Numbered from the stretch's first letter, positions 51,332-61,209 are shown. The stretch: 64,000 nt of DNA from Pseudonocardia endophytica (GCF_004339565.1 NZ_SMFZ01000001.1:2108001-2172000); one strand, 5' to 3'. A program made the numbers and translations. Notes: generated by a model from the letters alone, not told the origin.

Positions 51332-54037
51332 GTGAGCGACGAGTGGCCGCTGGTCGGGCGCACCGGCACGCTGCGCGAGATCGCCGCCACCGCGGCGAGC
51401 GGGCGGCGGGCCGGCGTCGTGCTGGTCGGACCTCCCGGCGTCGGCCGCACCCGGCTGGCGCGGGCGGCGCTGGCCGCCGTCTGCGGCACCGGTCCGGACT
51501 GGACGCCGTTCTGGGTGATGGCCAGCCGGTCGACGACCGGGATCCCGCTCGGCGCCATGGGCCACCTGTTCGGAGACCTCGAGACGACCGACGACGGCCC
51601 GGCCGCAGGCGGTCCGGGGACGGCGCGGCTGCTGCGGGCGGCCCGGGAGCGGCTGCGCGAGCTCACCGGCGGGTACCGCGCCGTGCTGGCCGTGGATGAC
51701 GCGCACGTCCTGGACGAGACCTCGGCCATCCTGCTCCAGCAGCTGGCGATCTCCGGTGACGCGTTCCTGCTGGTCACCGCACCGAGTGGGGTCGTGGTGC
51801 CGTCGCCGGTGTTCGCGCTGTGGAAGGAGGGCCTCGCCGACCGGGTGGACATCGACGAGCTCGACCGCCGACAGGCCGACCAGCTCGTCGTGAACGCGCT
51901 GTGCGGCGACGAGCCAGGGACCGTCGTCGACGACGGCGCGCTCGCGAAGCTCTGGCGCCTGTCCGGCGGCAACCCGCTGCTGCTGCGCGAGCTCGTCGAC
52001 GGCGGCCTGGACGCGCGCACGCTGCACCGGGTCGGCGCGGTGTGGCGCTGGGAGGGCCCGTTCCCGCGGACCGCGCGGCTGACCGAGCTCGTCGACGCGC
52101 AGATGGGCGACCTGCCGTCCGCCGAGCGGGACCTGATGCGCCTGCTCGCGTTCGGCCAGCCGCTGGACAGCGAGATCGCGTCCACGTTGGTGAACGACGA
52201 GACGCTCGGCTCGGCGGAGCGGCGCGGCCTGCTCACCTCCACCCGCAACGGCAGCCGCGTCGACCTGCACGTGAGCCGCCCGCTGCACGCGGAGGTGCTG
52301 CGCGGCAGGGCGACCCCGCTGCAGGAGCGCGAGATCTACCGCAGGCTGTCCGAGGCGGCGGAGTCCGTCGCGTCGGTCGGCGACGGGATGCACCGCGCCG
52401 AGGACCGCTGGCGGATGGTGTCCTGGCGGGTGGCGCGCGGCCTGTCCGCGGACCCCGAGGAGCTGCTCGACGCCGTCGTCGACGTCGGTTCGGACGACCC
52501 CGAGCTGGCCGAGCGCCTGCTGACCGCGGCGGCCGAGCAGGACGACGCCCGCCCGGCCGTCCGGCTCCGGCTGGCCGGCACCATGATCCGCTACGGCCAG
52601 CTGGACCGCGCCGAGAGCGTGCTGGCCCCGCTGGACGCCGGCCCGGACCGGGTCGGCGCGGACGGGCGGATATGGCCGCAGCGCGCCGACGTCGCGCTGA
52701 TGCGGGTGCACAACCTGTACTGGGGGCTCCGCGCGTTCGACCGGCTGCCGCGGGTGCTCTCCGACGGTCTCGGCGACGCGCCCGACCCCGCCACCGCCGG
52801 GACGGAGTACCCGGCGCGCACGGCGTTGCGGGCGTTCCGCTCGCTCGTCGAGGGACGGGCCACGGAGGCGGTCAAGATCCTGGCGCCGGCCACGGCCGAC
52901 CAGGGGGCAGGGCTCCCGGTGCTGGCGGTCGCGGCGCTGGCGGCGGCCAAGGCGGGCCGCTACGGCACCGTCGGCGAGCTGGCCGTGCGAGGCGACGTGC
53001 TGCGTCTCGACCGCGAGTTCGACGACGGCGCAGGCGGCTGGCTGCGCTTCGAGACGCTCGCCGCGTGGTGGTACGCGCGGCTGCAGAGCGGTGATCTCGA
53101 CGGCGCCGACCGGATCGCCGAACCCTGCCTGCGGTCGGCCAGGGAGCGCGGTCTGGACCGCTACGCGGCGCTGTTCACGACGTGGATCGGGATCACCCAG
53201 AGCCGCCGTGGGCGTCCGGAGGCGGCGGCCGGCTGGCTGCTGCAGGCCGCGTCCGCCGTCCCGGCCGACCGGTTCTCGTTCACGATGCCGCTGGTCTCCG
53301 AGCTGGCGATGGCGCTGGCCGCCACCGGCCGGACGAACCGGGCCGCCGCGGTGCTCGCCGAAGGCGAGCGGGTGCCGGGCGACCTGCTGCTCGCCGGATG
53401 GGCCTACGCGGCGCGGGTGATGATCGCCGGTGTCGAGGGCCGGACGTCGCAGGCGGCGACGATCGCGCTGGAGGCGGCCGACGCGGCGGACACTCACGGG
53501 CACCGGATGCAGGCGCTGCACACGGCCGTCCGGATGGGATTGACCGGCGCCGTGAGCGAGCAGCTGGTCGCCCTCGCGGCGGACGCGGAGGGCCCGCTGG
53601 AGCAGGCGTACGGCGAGCACGCGACGGCGCTCGCCGAGCACGACGCGGCCGGCCTGGACCGGGTGGCGACCCGCTTCGCCGGGATGGGCCTGGATCTGCT
53701 CGCGGCGGAGGCGGCCGCGCAGGCCGCGCACGCCTACCGGGCGGCCGGGCAGATCGGGTCGGCGGCGGCCGTCACGTCGCGGGCGCGTGCGTGGGCGCAG
53801 GAGTGCCAGGGGGCGCGCACCCCGGCTCTGGAGCTGCTGGAGGGCTCCGCCGACCTGACCCCGCGCGAACACGAGATCGCCGCGCTGGCCGCGACCGGGA
53901 TGACGAGCAAGGCGATCGCCGGTGAGCTCGTCGTCTCCGTGCGCACCGTGGACAACGTGCTGCGCTCGGTCTACGCGAAGCTGGGCGTGTCCGGGCGCGG
54001 CGACCTGGTCCAGGTAGCCGGCATCCGCCGCGGCTGA
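51332..54037 (+). CDS. STAND/AAA-type LuxR family regulator (large LAL, IniR-like candidate)
   Basis: A 901-residue protein from the GTG at 51332. The N-terminal ATPase has LVGPPGVGRTRLARA at about 31-45, where the usual Walker A Lys is Arg, and Walker B VLAVDDAHVLDE near 120. A helical, TPR-like sensor region (about 330-820) follows. The C-terminal LuxR helix-turn-helix (about 835-895) reads LTPREHEIAALAATGMTSKA, then IAGELVVSVRTVDNVLRSVY. It faces the dynamin/repeat-protein operon; M. tuberculosis iniBAC is likewise controlled by a large STAND/LuxR protein (IniR, Rv0339c). Regulation of this island by it is inference. Confidence 0.85.
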   Translation: MSDEWPLVGRTGTLREIAATAASGRRAGVVLVGPPGVGRTRLARAALAAVCGTGPDWTPFWVMASRSTTGIPLGAMGHLFGDLETTDDGPAAGGPGTARLLRAARERLRELTGGYRAVLAVDDAHVLDETSAILLQQLAISGDAFLLVTAPSGVVVPSPVFALWKEGLADRVDIDELDRRQADQLVVNALCGDEPGTVVDDGALAKLWRLSGGNPLLLRELVDGGLDARTLHRVGAVWRWEGPFPRTARLTELVDAQMGDLPSAERDLMRLLAFGQPLDSEIASTLVNDETLGSAERRGLLTSTRNGSRVDLHVSRPLHAEVLRGRATPLQEREIYRRLSEAAESVASVGDGMHRAEDRWRMVSWRVARGLSADPEELLDAVVDVGSDDPELAERLLTAAAEQDDARPAVRLRLAGTMIRYGQLDRAESVLAPLDAGPDRVGADGRIWPQRADVALMRVHNLYWGLRAFDRLPRVLSDGLGDAPDPATAGTEYPARTALRAFRSLVEGRATEAVKILAPATADQGAGLPVLAVAALAAAKAGRYGTVGELAVRGDVLRLDREFDDGAGGWLRFETLAAWWYARLQSGDLDGADRIAEPCLRSARERGLDRYAALFTTWIGITQSRRGRPEAAAGWLLQAASAVPADRFSFTMPLVSELAMALAATGRTNRAAAVLAEGERVPGDLLLAGWAYAARVMIAGVEGRTSQAATIALEAADAADTHGHRMQALHTAVRMGLTGAVSEQLVALAADAEGPLEQAYGEHATALAEHDAAGLDRVATRFAGMGLDLLAAEAAAQAAHAYRAAGQIGSAAAVTSRARAWAQECQGARTPALELLEGSADLTPREHEIAALAATGMTSKAIAGELVVSVRTVDNVLRSVYAKLGVSGRGDLVQVAGIRRG

Positions 54038-54060
54038 GGCCCGCAGCAGCAGGAACGAAC

Positions 54061-54092
54061 GGGGCCCGCGACCGGTGTCGGTCGCGGGCCCC
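54061..54092. terminator. Bidirectional terminator between the LuxR and Hsp70 genes
   Basis: GGGGCCCGCGACC pairs perfectly with GGTCGCGGGCCCC around a 6-nt loop, between convergent genes. Confidence 0.85.
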
Positions 54093-54110
54093 GTCCCTAC
54101 GGTGTCGACG

Positions 54111-55958
54111 TCAGCCGTTGCCGCCGTTGTTCCCTCCGCTGTTGCCGGAGCTCCCGCTGTCGGTGTCCGTGTCCGTGTCGGTGTCCGTCTTCGACGTGCT
54201 CGTCTTGCTCGACGTCCACGTCTTCGACGACGAGCCGGAGCCGCTCGAGTGGTGCGACGGCGGGTCCGCCGCCACCGGCGCCTGACGCTCGACCGTCTTG
54301 CGCGGCGCCGGGGCGGAGCCCCCCGACGACCCGCCGTCGCTCTGCGGGGCGGCTTCCTCGGTCGGGGTGGGCGCGGCCGGCGTCGCGACCGGGGCCGTCG
54401 CGGCGGCCGGTCCCGGCGTCGCGGTCGCCCCCGCCGACGTCCCGTAGAACACGGCCGCGCCGACCGCGGCGGCCGCCACGACGATGCCGGCACCCACGAC
54501 CGCACCGACCCGGCGCTTGCGACGGGCGGCACCGGCCGGGGCACGCAGTTCCGGCGGCGGCGCGCCCGCCTCGGCGCGCAACGGGCCGCCGTCCGGCCCC
54601 ATCACCGCGGTCGGGTCGGCCGTGCCGGGCCCGTCCGACGAGGCCGTTCCGGCCGCGACGCCGGCCAGCGGCGCCGTCGCCAGCGGGACCGGGCTGAACG
54701 ACCCGGTCCCGTTCGGACCGGTGGGCTGCCGCGTACCGCCGGGAGGCGTGCCCGGACCGACCGGGACACCCGGCGTACCGGGGCCCACCGGCCCGGCCTG
54801 CGACGGCAGCATCGGCGCGCCCATCGGGGTCACCACCGGGATCCCGCGCGGCGGGGTCGGCGTGTCGTCCGCGGGGCCGCCGTCCACGGCCTCCGGACCG
54901 GTCCGGCGCGACAGCTGCGCCGCACCGAGCGCGATCGCGTGCTTGGGGTGCGCGTCCACCGAGGTGGGGCGACCGAGCTCGGCGGAGACCATCCGGGCCA
55001 CCGCCGGGATCCGGGACGAGCCGCCGACGAGCAGCACGGTGTGCAGCTCGTCGGGGGTGACGCCCGCCGAGCGCAGCGCCCGACGCATCGCCTCGACCGT
55101 CGCCGCCACCGACGGCTGGATCATCGTCTCGAACTCGCCGCGGGTCAGCCGCACCTCGGTCTGCACGGCGGGCAGCAGCACCGGGATGGTGGCCTCGGTG
55201 TCCGCGGACAGGGCCTCCTTCGCCAGCACGCACTCGTGCCGCAGCCGGATGGCCGCCGCCGTCGCCCGGATGTCGGCCGGGTCGAGCCCGGACAGCGCGC
55301 CGTCGAGCACGCGGTCGACGTGGGCGTAGACCGCCTCGTCGAAGTCGATGCCGCCGAGGCCCTCGATGCCCTCCGGCGTGCCGAGGATCTCGAAGCCCTC
55401 CCCCGACGTCCGGAGCACGGTCGCGTCGAACGTGCCGCCACCGAGGTCGTACACGGCGACGACCGCGCCCTCCGGGACCCGCTCGGTGGACGCGTAGTGC
55501 GCGGCCGCCGCCTCCGGCTCGGTGAGCATCCGGACCCGGTCGATTCCCGCCCGGCGCGGGATCTGCCCGAACAGCTCCTTCTTGTACGGCCCCCAGTTCG
55601 CGGGGTGGGTCAGCGTCACCTCGTCCGGTGCGCCACCCTCCCGCTCCGAGACGACGCGCACGACGTCCCGCAGCTGCATCGCCATCAGTTCCTGGACCGG
55701 TTGCGGCGCACCGCCGAGCAGCACCGGCATCGGGTCGCCGAGCCGCCGCTTGACCTCCCGGGCCACCCGGTCCGGCTCGCTGGCCGCGCGCCGGTCCGCC
55801 GCGTCACCGGTGAGGACGGTCCCGTCCCCACGCAGCAGCACGACCGACGGCACGGCAGCGGTCCGGTCTCCGAGCGTGGCCATCTCCACGCGTCCGTCGC
55901 GCTCCACCGCCGCAGCGGTGAACGTGGTGCCGAGATCGACACCGAGCCCGTACCCCAT
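54111..55958 (-). CDS. Hsp70-like ATPase with membrane anchor and low-complexity external tail
   Basis: A 615-residue protein. Residues about 1-370 form an actin/Hsp70 nucleotide-binding domain: GLGVDLGTTFTAAAVERDG (phosphate 1), VYDLGGGTFDATVL (phosphate 2) and VLLVGGSSRIPAVARMV (adenosine). The peptide-binding domain of DnaK is absent; a Pro/Gly/Thr linker, one membrane helix (about 484-506, VGAGIVVAAAAVGAAVFYG) and a Ser/Thr/Asp-rich 109-residue tail ending in a Thr-Asp repeat and Gly/Asn run follow. It may be an ATP-driven membrane scaffold or signalling protein. It is 34 bp downstream of the next gene on this strand. Confidence 0.87.
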   Translation of the reverse strand: MGYGLGVDLGTTFTAAAVERDGRVEMATLGDRTAAVPSVVLLRGDGTVLTGDAADRRAASEPDRVAREVKRRLGDPMPVLLGGAPQPVQELMAMQLRDVVRVVSEREGGAPDEVTLTHPANWGPYKKELFGQIPRRAGIDRVRMLTEPEAAAAHYASTERVPEGAVVAVYDLGGGTFDATVLRTSGEGFEILGTPEGIEGLGGIDFDEAVYAHVDRVLDGALSGLDPADIRATAAAIRLRHECVLAKEALSADTEATIPVLLPAVQTEVRLTRGEFETMIQPSVAATVEAMRRALRSAGVTPDELHTVLLVGGSSRIPAVARMVSAELGRPTSVDAHPKHAIALGAAQLSRRTGPEAVDGGPADDTPTPPRGIPVVTPMGAPMLPSQAGPVGPGTPGVPVGPGTPPGGTRQPTGPNGTGSFSPVPLATAPLAGVAAGTASSDGPGTADPTAVMGPDGGPLRAEAGAPPPELRAPAGAARRKRRVGAVVGAGIVVAAAAVGAAVFYGTSAGATATPGPAAATAPVATPAAPTPTEEAAPQSDGGSSGGSAPAPRKTVERQAPVAADPPSHHSSGSGSSSKTWTSSKTSTSKTDTDTDTDTDSGSSGNSGGNNGGNG

Positions 55959-55992
55959 CGCCGTGCCCCCTCCGGTTTCGGTCGTGCCTGTG

Positions 55993-57798
55993 TCAGTGGG
56001 CGAGCGCATGATCCGCGCCATCCGTTCCGTGGTCCGCCGTGTCGTGGTCGGCGTCGTGGTTCCCGGCGTGCTCGGCCTGGGCCGGCTCCGGCGTGTCGTG
56101 CACTGCCGTGTCGCTGTGTGACTCGTGGTCCGGGGCCGCGGTGTTATCGCCCGGGTCCTGATGCTCGTCCGGCGTGGACGAGTCGGTCGTCGCGGCCGGC
56201 TCCCCGTTCGTCGTCCCCGGTGTGGAGCCGGTGGTGGCGGGCGGCTCGAACGGTGCGGAACCGTTCGTCGCCGGAGACCCGGCGAACGGCTCTGTGCCGG
56301 TGCCCGGGTGCTCCGGCGGCGCGGACGCGTCCGGGGCGTGGTCGGCGGACGGCTGCTCCGTCCCGGTCGGCTGCGGGGCGGGCTGCTCCTGACCGGACGG
56401 CGGCGCGTCGAGCTCCGGCCCGGTGTGGCTCTCCAGCCCGGTCGGCTCCCGGCCGGCCAGCACGCTCGCCGCGGGTGCCGCGACGGCCGCGCTCGCCAGC
56501 GGCGCCGCGTCCAGCGAGCGCGCGGTGGTCGCCGCCCCGGAGGACGCGGTGGGCCCGGTCGACGACGACGCGGTCGGTGACGTCGCGGTGCCGGTGGGCG
56601 CCGACGGCGAGCCCGTCTGCGCACCGCCTGCCGTGCCCCGGTCGGCGGGCTCCTCCCCGAACGGCGACGACGGATCGGTCCCGTCGGAGGTGCCGTGACC
56701 GACCTGCTCGCGACCTCCGTCCGGCTCGTGGGTCTCCCTGCCGCCCTTCGGGTCCCGGCCGTCCTTCTGGTCCCGGCCGTCCTTCGTGCCGGAGTGCTCG
56801 TCCGCGTCGCCCTCCTTCTGCTTGCTGCCGCCCTCGAACGGCTTGGCGGGCGAGCGTCCGTCGTCGAACACCTGGCCCTGGTCGATCGTCGTGGTGGCCT
56901 TGTCGCCCTCGTCGTCGCTGGTCGACGTCGCCTTCTCGGACAGGTCGACCTTCACGTCGTCGTCCTGCTTGCCGTCGGTGTCGGTGTAGCGGACGTGTTG
57001 GGACTGACCGATCAGAACGGAGTCCTTGCCGTCCCCATCGGCGGTGACGATCACGTCGATGCCGAAGTGCGGGTCGACGGCGAACGTGCCGTCCGGCCGC
57101 TCGGTCACGTGCACGAAGCCGCGCTCGTGGATGATCAGGTCGGTCTCCTGGCCCGGCGGGTCCGGGACGACGACCTGGTAGTGCTCCTTGAACACGTACT
57201 CCTGGCCGTGGCTGTCGTGGACGACGATGAACTGCCACGCGTCGACGACGAACATGCCGTCCGCGGTCTCGGTGACCGACACGTCCTGGAACATCTGGAC
57301 GGTGAGCCAGTCGCCGCCGGGCACGGACGGGTCCTGCACGTGCCACGTGCTGCCCAGTCCGGAGTGGACGTCGCCGCCGCCCTGTGTGGTCGCGTGCGCG
57401 AAGCCCTCGGAGCCACCGCCCTCGGAGCCGCCGCCCCCGCCGCCGTGGCCGCTGCCACCGGCGAAGCCGGAGTAGCCGCCGCCGTCGTGCGAGCCGGGGA
57501 CCGCGGGGGCGCCGTCGAACCCGTCCAGCGGCGCCTCGCCGCCGGCGAGCCCGACCGGGGTGTCGGCCGTGTCGAGGAAGCCGCCCAGGCCGATCATCGC
57601 GGCCGGGACGCCCATCGCGGCCCCGGTGACGGCGACGCGGGCGGCGATGCGTCGCACGTTCTCGGGGGCGTTCAGGCCGTTCGCGACGGCGTTGCGCACC
57701 CGGTTCGGGACGGACAGCCGGACGTCGGACTTGGCCAGCTCCCACAGGTGGGCCGGCATGCCGACCGGGCCGCGGACTGGCTGCTCGGAACTGGTCAT
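55993..57798 (-). CDS. Low-complexity, probably membrane-associated protein of unknown function
   Basis: A 601-residue protein with no recognised family. Residues about 14-50 are basic and helical; about 50-76 hydrophobic (VAVTGAAMGVPAAMIGLGGF). A Gly/Ser-rich linker follows, then a beta-rich acidic region (about 150-300) with repeating patterns such as TVQMFQDVSVTETADGMFVV and GFVHVTERPDGTFAVDPHF. The last 290 residues are Asp/Lys/Gly then Pro/Thr/Ala/His-rich and likely disordered. It lies between the IniC-like and Hsp70 genes; an operator-like palindrome sits 35 bp before its ATG, so it probably has its own promoter. Confidence 0.65.
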   Translation of the reverse strand: MTSSEQPVRGPVGMPAHLWELAKSDVRLSVPNRVRNAVANGLNAPENVRRIAARVAVTGAAMGVPAAMIGLGGFLDTADTPVGLAGGEAPLDGFDGAPAVPGSHDGGGYSGFAGGSGHGGGGGGSEGGGSEGFAHATTQGGGDVHSGLGSTWHVQDPSVPGGDWLTVQMFQDVSVTETADGMFVVDAWQFIVVHDSHGQEYVFKEHYQVVVPDPPGQETDLIIHERGFVHVTERPDGTFAVDPHFGIDVIVTADGDGKDSVLIGQSQHVRYTDTDGKQDDDVKVDLSEKATSTSDDEGDKATTTIDQGQVFDDGRSPAKPFEGGSKQKEGDADEHSGTKDGRDQKDGRDPKGGRETHEPDGGREQVGHGTSDGTDPSSPFGEEPADRGTAGGAQTGSPSAPTGTATSPTASSSTGPTASSGAATTARSLDAAPLASAAVAAPAASVLAGREPTGLESHTGPELDAPPSGQEQPAPQPTGTEQPSADHAPDASAPPEHPGTGTEPFAGSPATNGSAPFEPPATTGSTPGTTNGEPAATTDSSTPDEHQDPGDNTAAPDHESHSDTAVHDTPEPAQAEHAGNHDADHDTADHGTDGADHALAH

Positions 57799-57829
57799 GG
57801 CTAGAGAATCCCCTCGGCGGCGCGGCTGG

Positions 57830-59362
57830 TCATGAGCAGTCGGCTACTCGACCGGTCGCCGTCATCGGCCCCGGATTGCTCATCTGCTGCGGCAGGGAAC
57901 CGAGCACCAGTGCCTCGCAGGTACGGACGAGCACGCGGCACGCCTCGCGCACGTCGCGCCCGGAGGACGGGTGCTCGGCACGGCGCTGCCACTGCGTCAG
58001 CGCGGCACGCGCGGCTCCCATCGGGTCCTCCCCGGAGCCGACGGGCAGACCGAGGCGGCTCATCGGGTGCACGCCCTCGCCGCCGAGCAGGCGCTCCGCG
58101 GCGTCGCGTTCGGCCTCGGTGAGCATCAGCGCGCCGGTGCGCAGCGTGTCCAGCAGCCGGATCTCGGCGAACTCGTGCGCGCCAGCGGAGACCTGCTCCA
58201 GCTCGTGCACGAGCGCGGCCGCGGCCGGTACCGGGTAGCGCCGCAGCACCGACTCGGTGATCTTCAACGCGGTGCGGGCCCTCAGCACCTCGGAGCGCGC
58301 GGCGAACCGGCTGGTGAGCGCCTCCCGGAACGGCACCAGACCGCTGCGGTGCAACAGCTCCGCGGACAGCGCACCGGCCGTCGTCGCGACCCCGCTGCGG
58401 ACCAGCTGCACGGACAGCCGCACGCCGAACAGGCCGAAGCGGGTGAGCAGCGCGGCGCGTCGGGACGGCGCGAGGTCCAGCTCGGTGTGACCGGACGCGA
58501 ACCGGTTCGCGGTGAGCAGCAGCCGGTCGGTCTCGGCCTCCTCGGCGCCAGCCATCAGCGCGATCGCGCGGAACTCGTCCTCGCGCAGCGTCGCGGCCGT
58601 CGCGGCCAGCAGGCCGGCGACCGGGAGCACGGTCTGGCACAGCGCGCGCACGCGCGGGTCGACCCGGTAGCGGTCGGCGACGCGGGCCGCGCTGTCCAGC
58701 GCACCCGGACGTCCGTGCCCGACCTCGTCGGCGCGGCCGAGCACGGCGATCGTGTTGATCGGGCGTCGCTCCGACGGGTCGTTGCGGAACGTCTCCAGGA
58801 ACGAGACGTCCGTGGCGTGCATGTGCCGCATCAGGTAGACGACGGCGTCCACCATGCCGGGGCCCTCGTCGTCCTCCGGCGTGAGCGCGGCCGTCGTGCG
58901 ACCGGACAGCTCGGCGGTCAGCGAGTCCATACCCGGCGTGTCCACCAGCGTCATCGACCGCAGGGCCGGCGACGGCCAGTCGACCATGATGTGGTCGATG
59001 TCCGGCGCGTGCAGCCCCTGCAGGTCCGGGCCGCCCGCCGGCGTCGAGGCCAGGCCGATCCGCTGACCGTCGCGCAGCTGGGCGCCGATCCGGTAGGTGT
59101 GCCCGTCGCGGTACCAGGTCACGACGCGCGTGCACTCGCCTGCGTCGGTCGCCGCGAGCTCCTGCCCGACGAGCGCGTTGAGCAATGTGGACTTGCCGGC
59201 CTTGATCCGGCCGGCGATCGCGACGCGCAGCGGCGAGTCCAGGCGGTGCGCGGCGGCCAGCAGCTCCGGCATGGCCGGGCCGCCGCCGTACATCTGGCAC
59301 GCCCGGTGCACGAGGCCCCGGACCCGGTTGATCAGGGTGGGGGCGGCCGGCTCGCGGTTCAC
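57830..59362 (-). CDS. Dynamin-like GTPase, IniC type
   Basis: A 510-residue protein from a GTG overlapping the upstream dynamin stop. G1 is AIAGRIKAGKSTLLNAL (about 49-65), G3 is MTLVDTPGMDSLTAEL, and the G4 position reads AVLGRADEVGHG, a variant of NKxD. The remainder is helical stalk. Length and order after an IniA-like gene match M. tuberculosis IniC (493 residues). Bacterial dynamins remodel or repair membranes; IniA has been shown to act in fission. IniA and IniC probably work as a pair at the cytoplasmic membrane. Confidence 0.87.
   Translation of the reverse strand: MNREPAAPTLINRVRGLVHRACQMYGGGPAMPELLAAAHRLDSPLRVAIAGRIKAGKSTLLNALVGQELAATDAGECTRVVTWYRDGHTYRIGAQLRDGQRIGLASTPAGGPDLQGLHAPDIDHIMVDWPSPALRSMTLVDTPGMDSLTAELSGRTTAALTPEDDEGPGMVDAVVYLMRHMHATDVSFLETFRNDPSERRPINTIAVLGRADEVGHGRPGALDSAARVADRYRVDPRVRALCQTVLPVAGLLAATAATLREDEFRAIALMAGAEEAETDRLLLTANRFASGHTELDLAPSRRAALLTRFGLFGVRLSVQLVRSGVATTAGALSAELLHRSGLVPFREALTSRFAARSEVLRARTALKITESVLRRYPVPAAAALVHELEQVSAGAHEFAEIRLLDTLRTGALMLTEAERDAAERLLGGEGVHPMSRLGLPVGSGEDPMGAARAALTQWQRRAEHPSSGRDVREACRVLVRTCEALVLGSLPQQMSNPGPMTATGRVADCS
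57833..57882. promoter_or_regulatory. GAGYA-type operator before the 57798 gene
   Basis: TGAGCA-GTCGGC-TACTCG (57833-57850) is a near palindrome, with another half-site TGCTCA at 57877-57882. The same layout precedes the repeat-protein gene (63210-63249), with the outlying half-site shifted by exactly 10 bp. Here it overlaps the 3' end of the IniC-like gene, 35 bp before the next start. Confidence 0.5.
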
Positions 59363-61209
59363 GACCCGGTCCCGACGGGCTCGGTGCGGGTGCGCTCCAG
59401 GTGCGCGGCGAGGTCGTCGAGCCGTGCGCTGAGCATGTCCAGCGACGCCATGTCCTTCTCGATCCGGTCCCGCGCCCCGACGTCGTTCTCGCCGGTCTTC
59501 GCGGACTCCTGCGCGGCGGCCAGCCCGGCCGCCGCGGAGCGCTGCAGCTCGGTCACCCGCTCGGTCCATGCCGTCCGCAGCTCGCGCTGCACGTGCCGGA
59601 TCGCGTCCCGGGAGTCCTTGCCGACCTGCATCTGGAACTCGTCGACGAAGCGGCGGACGGCCTGCTTGGCCTCGCTGCGGCGCTTCTCCAGCTGCCGTTT
59701 CTTCTCGTCGCGCAGGCCGGCCCGGCCCATCAGCAGACCGGGGATCAGGCCGAACGGCGCCGGGATGGCCAGCGCCGCCATGTGCGTGAGCATGGTGAAC
59801 ATCAGGAAGCCGCCGTAGGCCTTCTGGAACGCGGCCATGCCGGCGCCCTTGGCCTTCTTCTCGACGAACGCGGAGTCGACGGTGAACGACTCCAGCAGCT
59901 CGATCGGTGCGTGCACCTCTCGCGCGGTGACGATCTCGGACTCCTCGAGCTCGAAGTGCTCGCCGACGGTGCTCGCGACCTCCTTGGCCCGGCGCACGAA
60001 CAGCGCGTAGTTCTCCAGCGCCTCACCGGCCAGCCGCTGGCGGAACCAGTTCTCGAACTCCTCCCAGTTCTTCGCCGGGTCCCCGTCCTCGATACCGGCC
60101 TCCGCCTCGTGCAGCGCCTTGCGGGCACGGTCGCGCAGGTCGAAGTCGATGTCCGAGGCGATGTCCGCGAAGCCGTCCTGGAGCAGCAGCTGCCACTTCG
60201 ACGAGCGCTCGCGCAGCGCGTCCGCCTTGTCCTTGGCCTCGGTCAGGCGTGCGACGAGGTCGGCCGCGTTCTCCGGGTGCAGCAGCGCGTCGCGACGGGC
60301 GGTGGCCGAGACCCGCATCTGGTCCAGCGCGGAACGCAGGTGCGTGACGGTCGAATCGATCGCGATCCGCTCCGAGCCCGCGAGCACGTCGTTGATCCTC
60401 TTGACCAGCTCGGGGAAACCGGACTCGGCGTTCAGCTCCTGGTCGGCGTCCTTCGCGGCGAGCGAGCGGATCTCCGACGACACGGCGATGCCCTCGACGT
60501 CGATCGCCCGGCGCCGCAGGTGGCCGAGGTCCAGGTCGAGGATGCGGGCCCACTCCGGGTAGAGGTCGGTCTTGGTGACGACGAGCAGCACCCGCGGGCA
60601 CAGCTCGCGCACCGTCCGCAGGAAGCCGAGCTCGGCCGCGGTCAGCTCCTGCGAGGCGTCGGTGACGAACAGGACGGCGTGCGACTGGGGCAGCGACGAC
60701 AGCGCGGACGCGTTCGCCACCGACCCGAGCCCACCCACGCCGGGGGTGTCGATCAGGACGAGGCCGGTCGACAGCAGCTGCCGGGCGATCCCGACGCTCA
60801 CCGCCCGCAGCCGCCGCTCGTTGCCGGGGTTGCCGGCCTCCGAGACGTAGGCCGCGATGTCCGCTGCCGGGATCGTCTCGGTCCATCCCGCGCCGTTGGA
60901 ACCGGGCGCCGAGTCGAACGTGGCGCTGGCGGCCAGCTCGGTGGCGTACCGGATCTCGGTCGGGACGGCGGTCGCGATGTCGTCGTCCACCGGGCAGACC
61001 GGCGCCGTGAGCAGCGCGTTGATCAGCGAGCTCTTGCCCTGCTTGAACTCGCCGACGACGTGCACGGTGACGGTCGCCGCCTCGAGCAGCCGCCGGGCGG
61101 TACCGAGCCGTTCGGCCAGGTCGGGACGGTCGTAGGCGTGGGCGCCCTTGACCGTCATGTCCAGGGTCTCCAGGACGTGCTTCGCCGCGGCGCTCTGGTT
61201 TGCCGGCAT
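59359..61209 (-). CDS. iniA: Dynamin-like GTPase, IniA type
   Basis: A 616-residue protein, near M. tuberculosis IniA (640). G1 VVGEFKQGKSSLINALL (about 51-67), G2 Thr in DDIATAVPTEIRY, G3 LVLIDTPGVGGLGS, G4 LLVVTKTDLYPEW. Long helical bundle and stalk follow, with a hydrophobic hairpin near 455-490 (FLMFTMLTHMAALAIPAPFG) likely to insert into the membrane. It is the second gene after the repeat protein, separated by a strong hairpin, and overlaps the IniC-like gene by 4 bp. Confidence 0.9.
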   Translation of the reverse strand: MPANQSAAAKHVLETLDMTVKGAHAYDRPDLAERLGTARRLLEAATVTVHVVGEFKQGKSSLINALLTAPVCPVDDDIATAVPTEIRYATELAASATFDSAPGSNGAGWTETIPAADIAAYVSEAGNPGNERRLRAVSVGIARQLLSTGLVLIDTPGVGGLGSVANASALSSLPQSHAVLFVTDASQELTAAELGFLRTVRELCPRVLLVVTKTDLYPEWARILDLDLGHLRRRAIDVEGIAVSSEIRSLAAKDADQELNAESGFPELVKRINDVLAGSERIAIDSTVTHLRSALDQMRVSATARRDALLHPENAADLVARLTEAKDKADALRERSSKWQLLLQDGFADIASDIDFDLRDRARKALHEAEAGIEDGDPAKNWEEFENWFRQRLAGEALENYALFVRRAKEVASTVGEHFELEESEIVTAREVHAPIELLESFTVDSAFVEKKAKGAGMAAFQKAYGGFLMFTMLTHMAALAIPAPFGLIPGLLMGRAGLRDEKKRQLEKRRSEAKQAVRRFVDEFQMQVGKDSRDAIRHVQRELRTAWTERVTELQRSAAAGLAAAQESAKTGENDVGARDRIEKDMASLDMLSARLDDLAAHLERTRTEPVGTGS

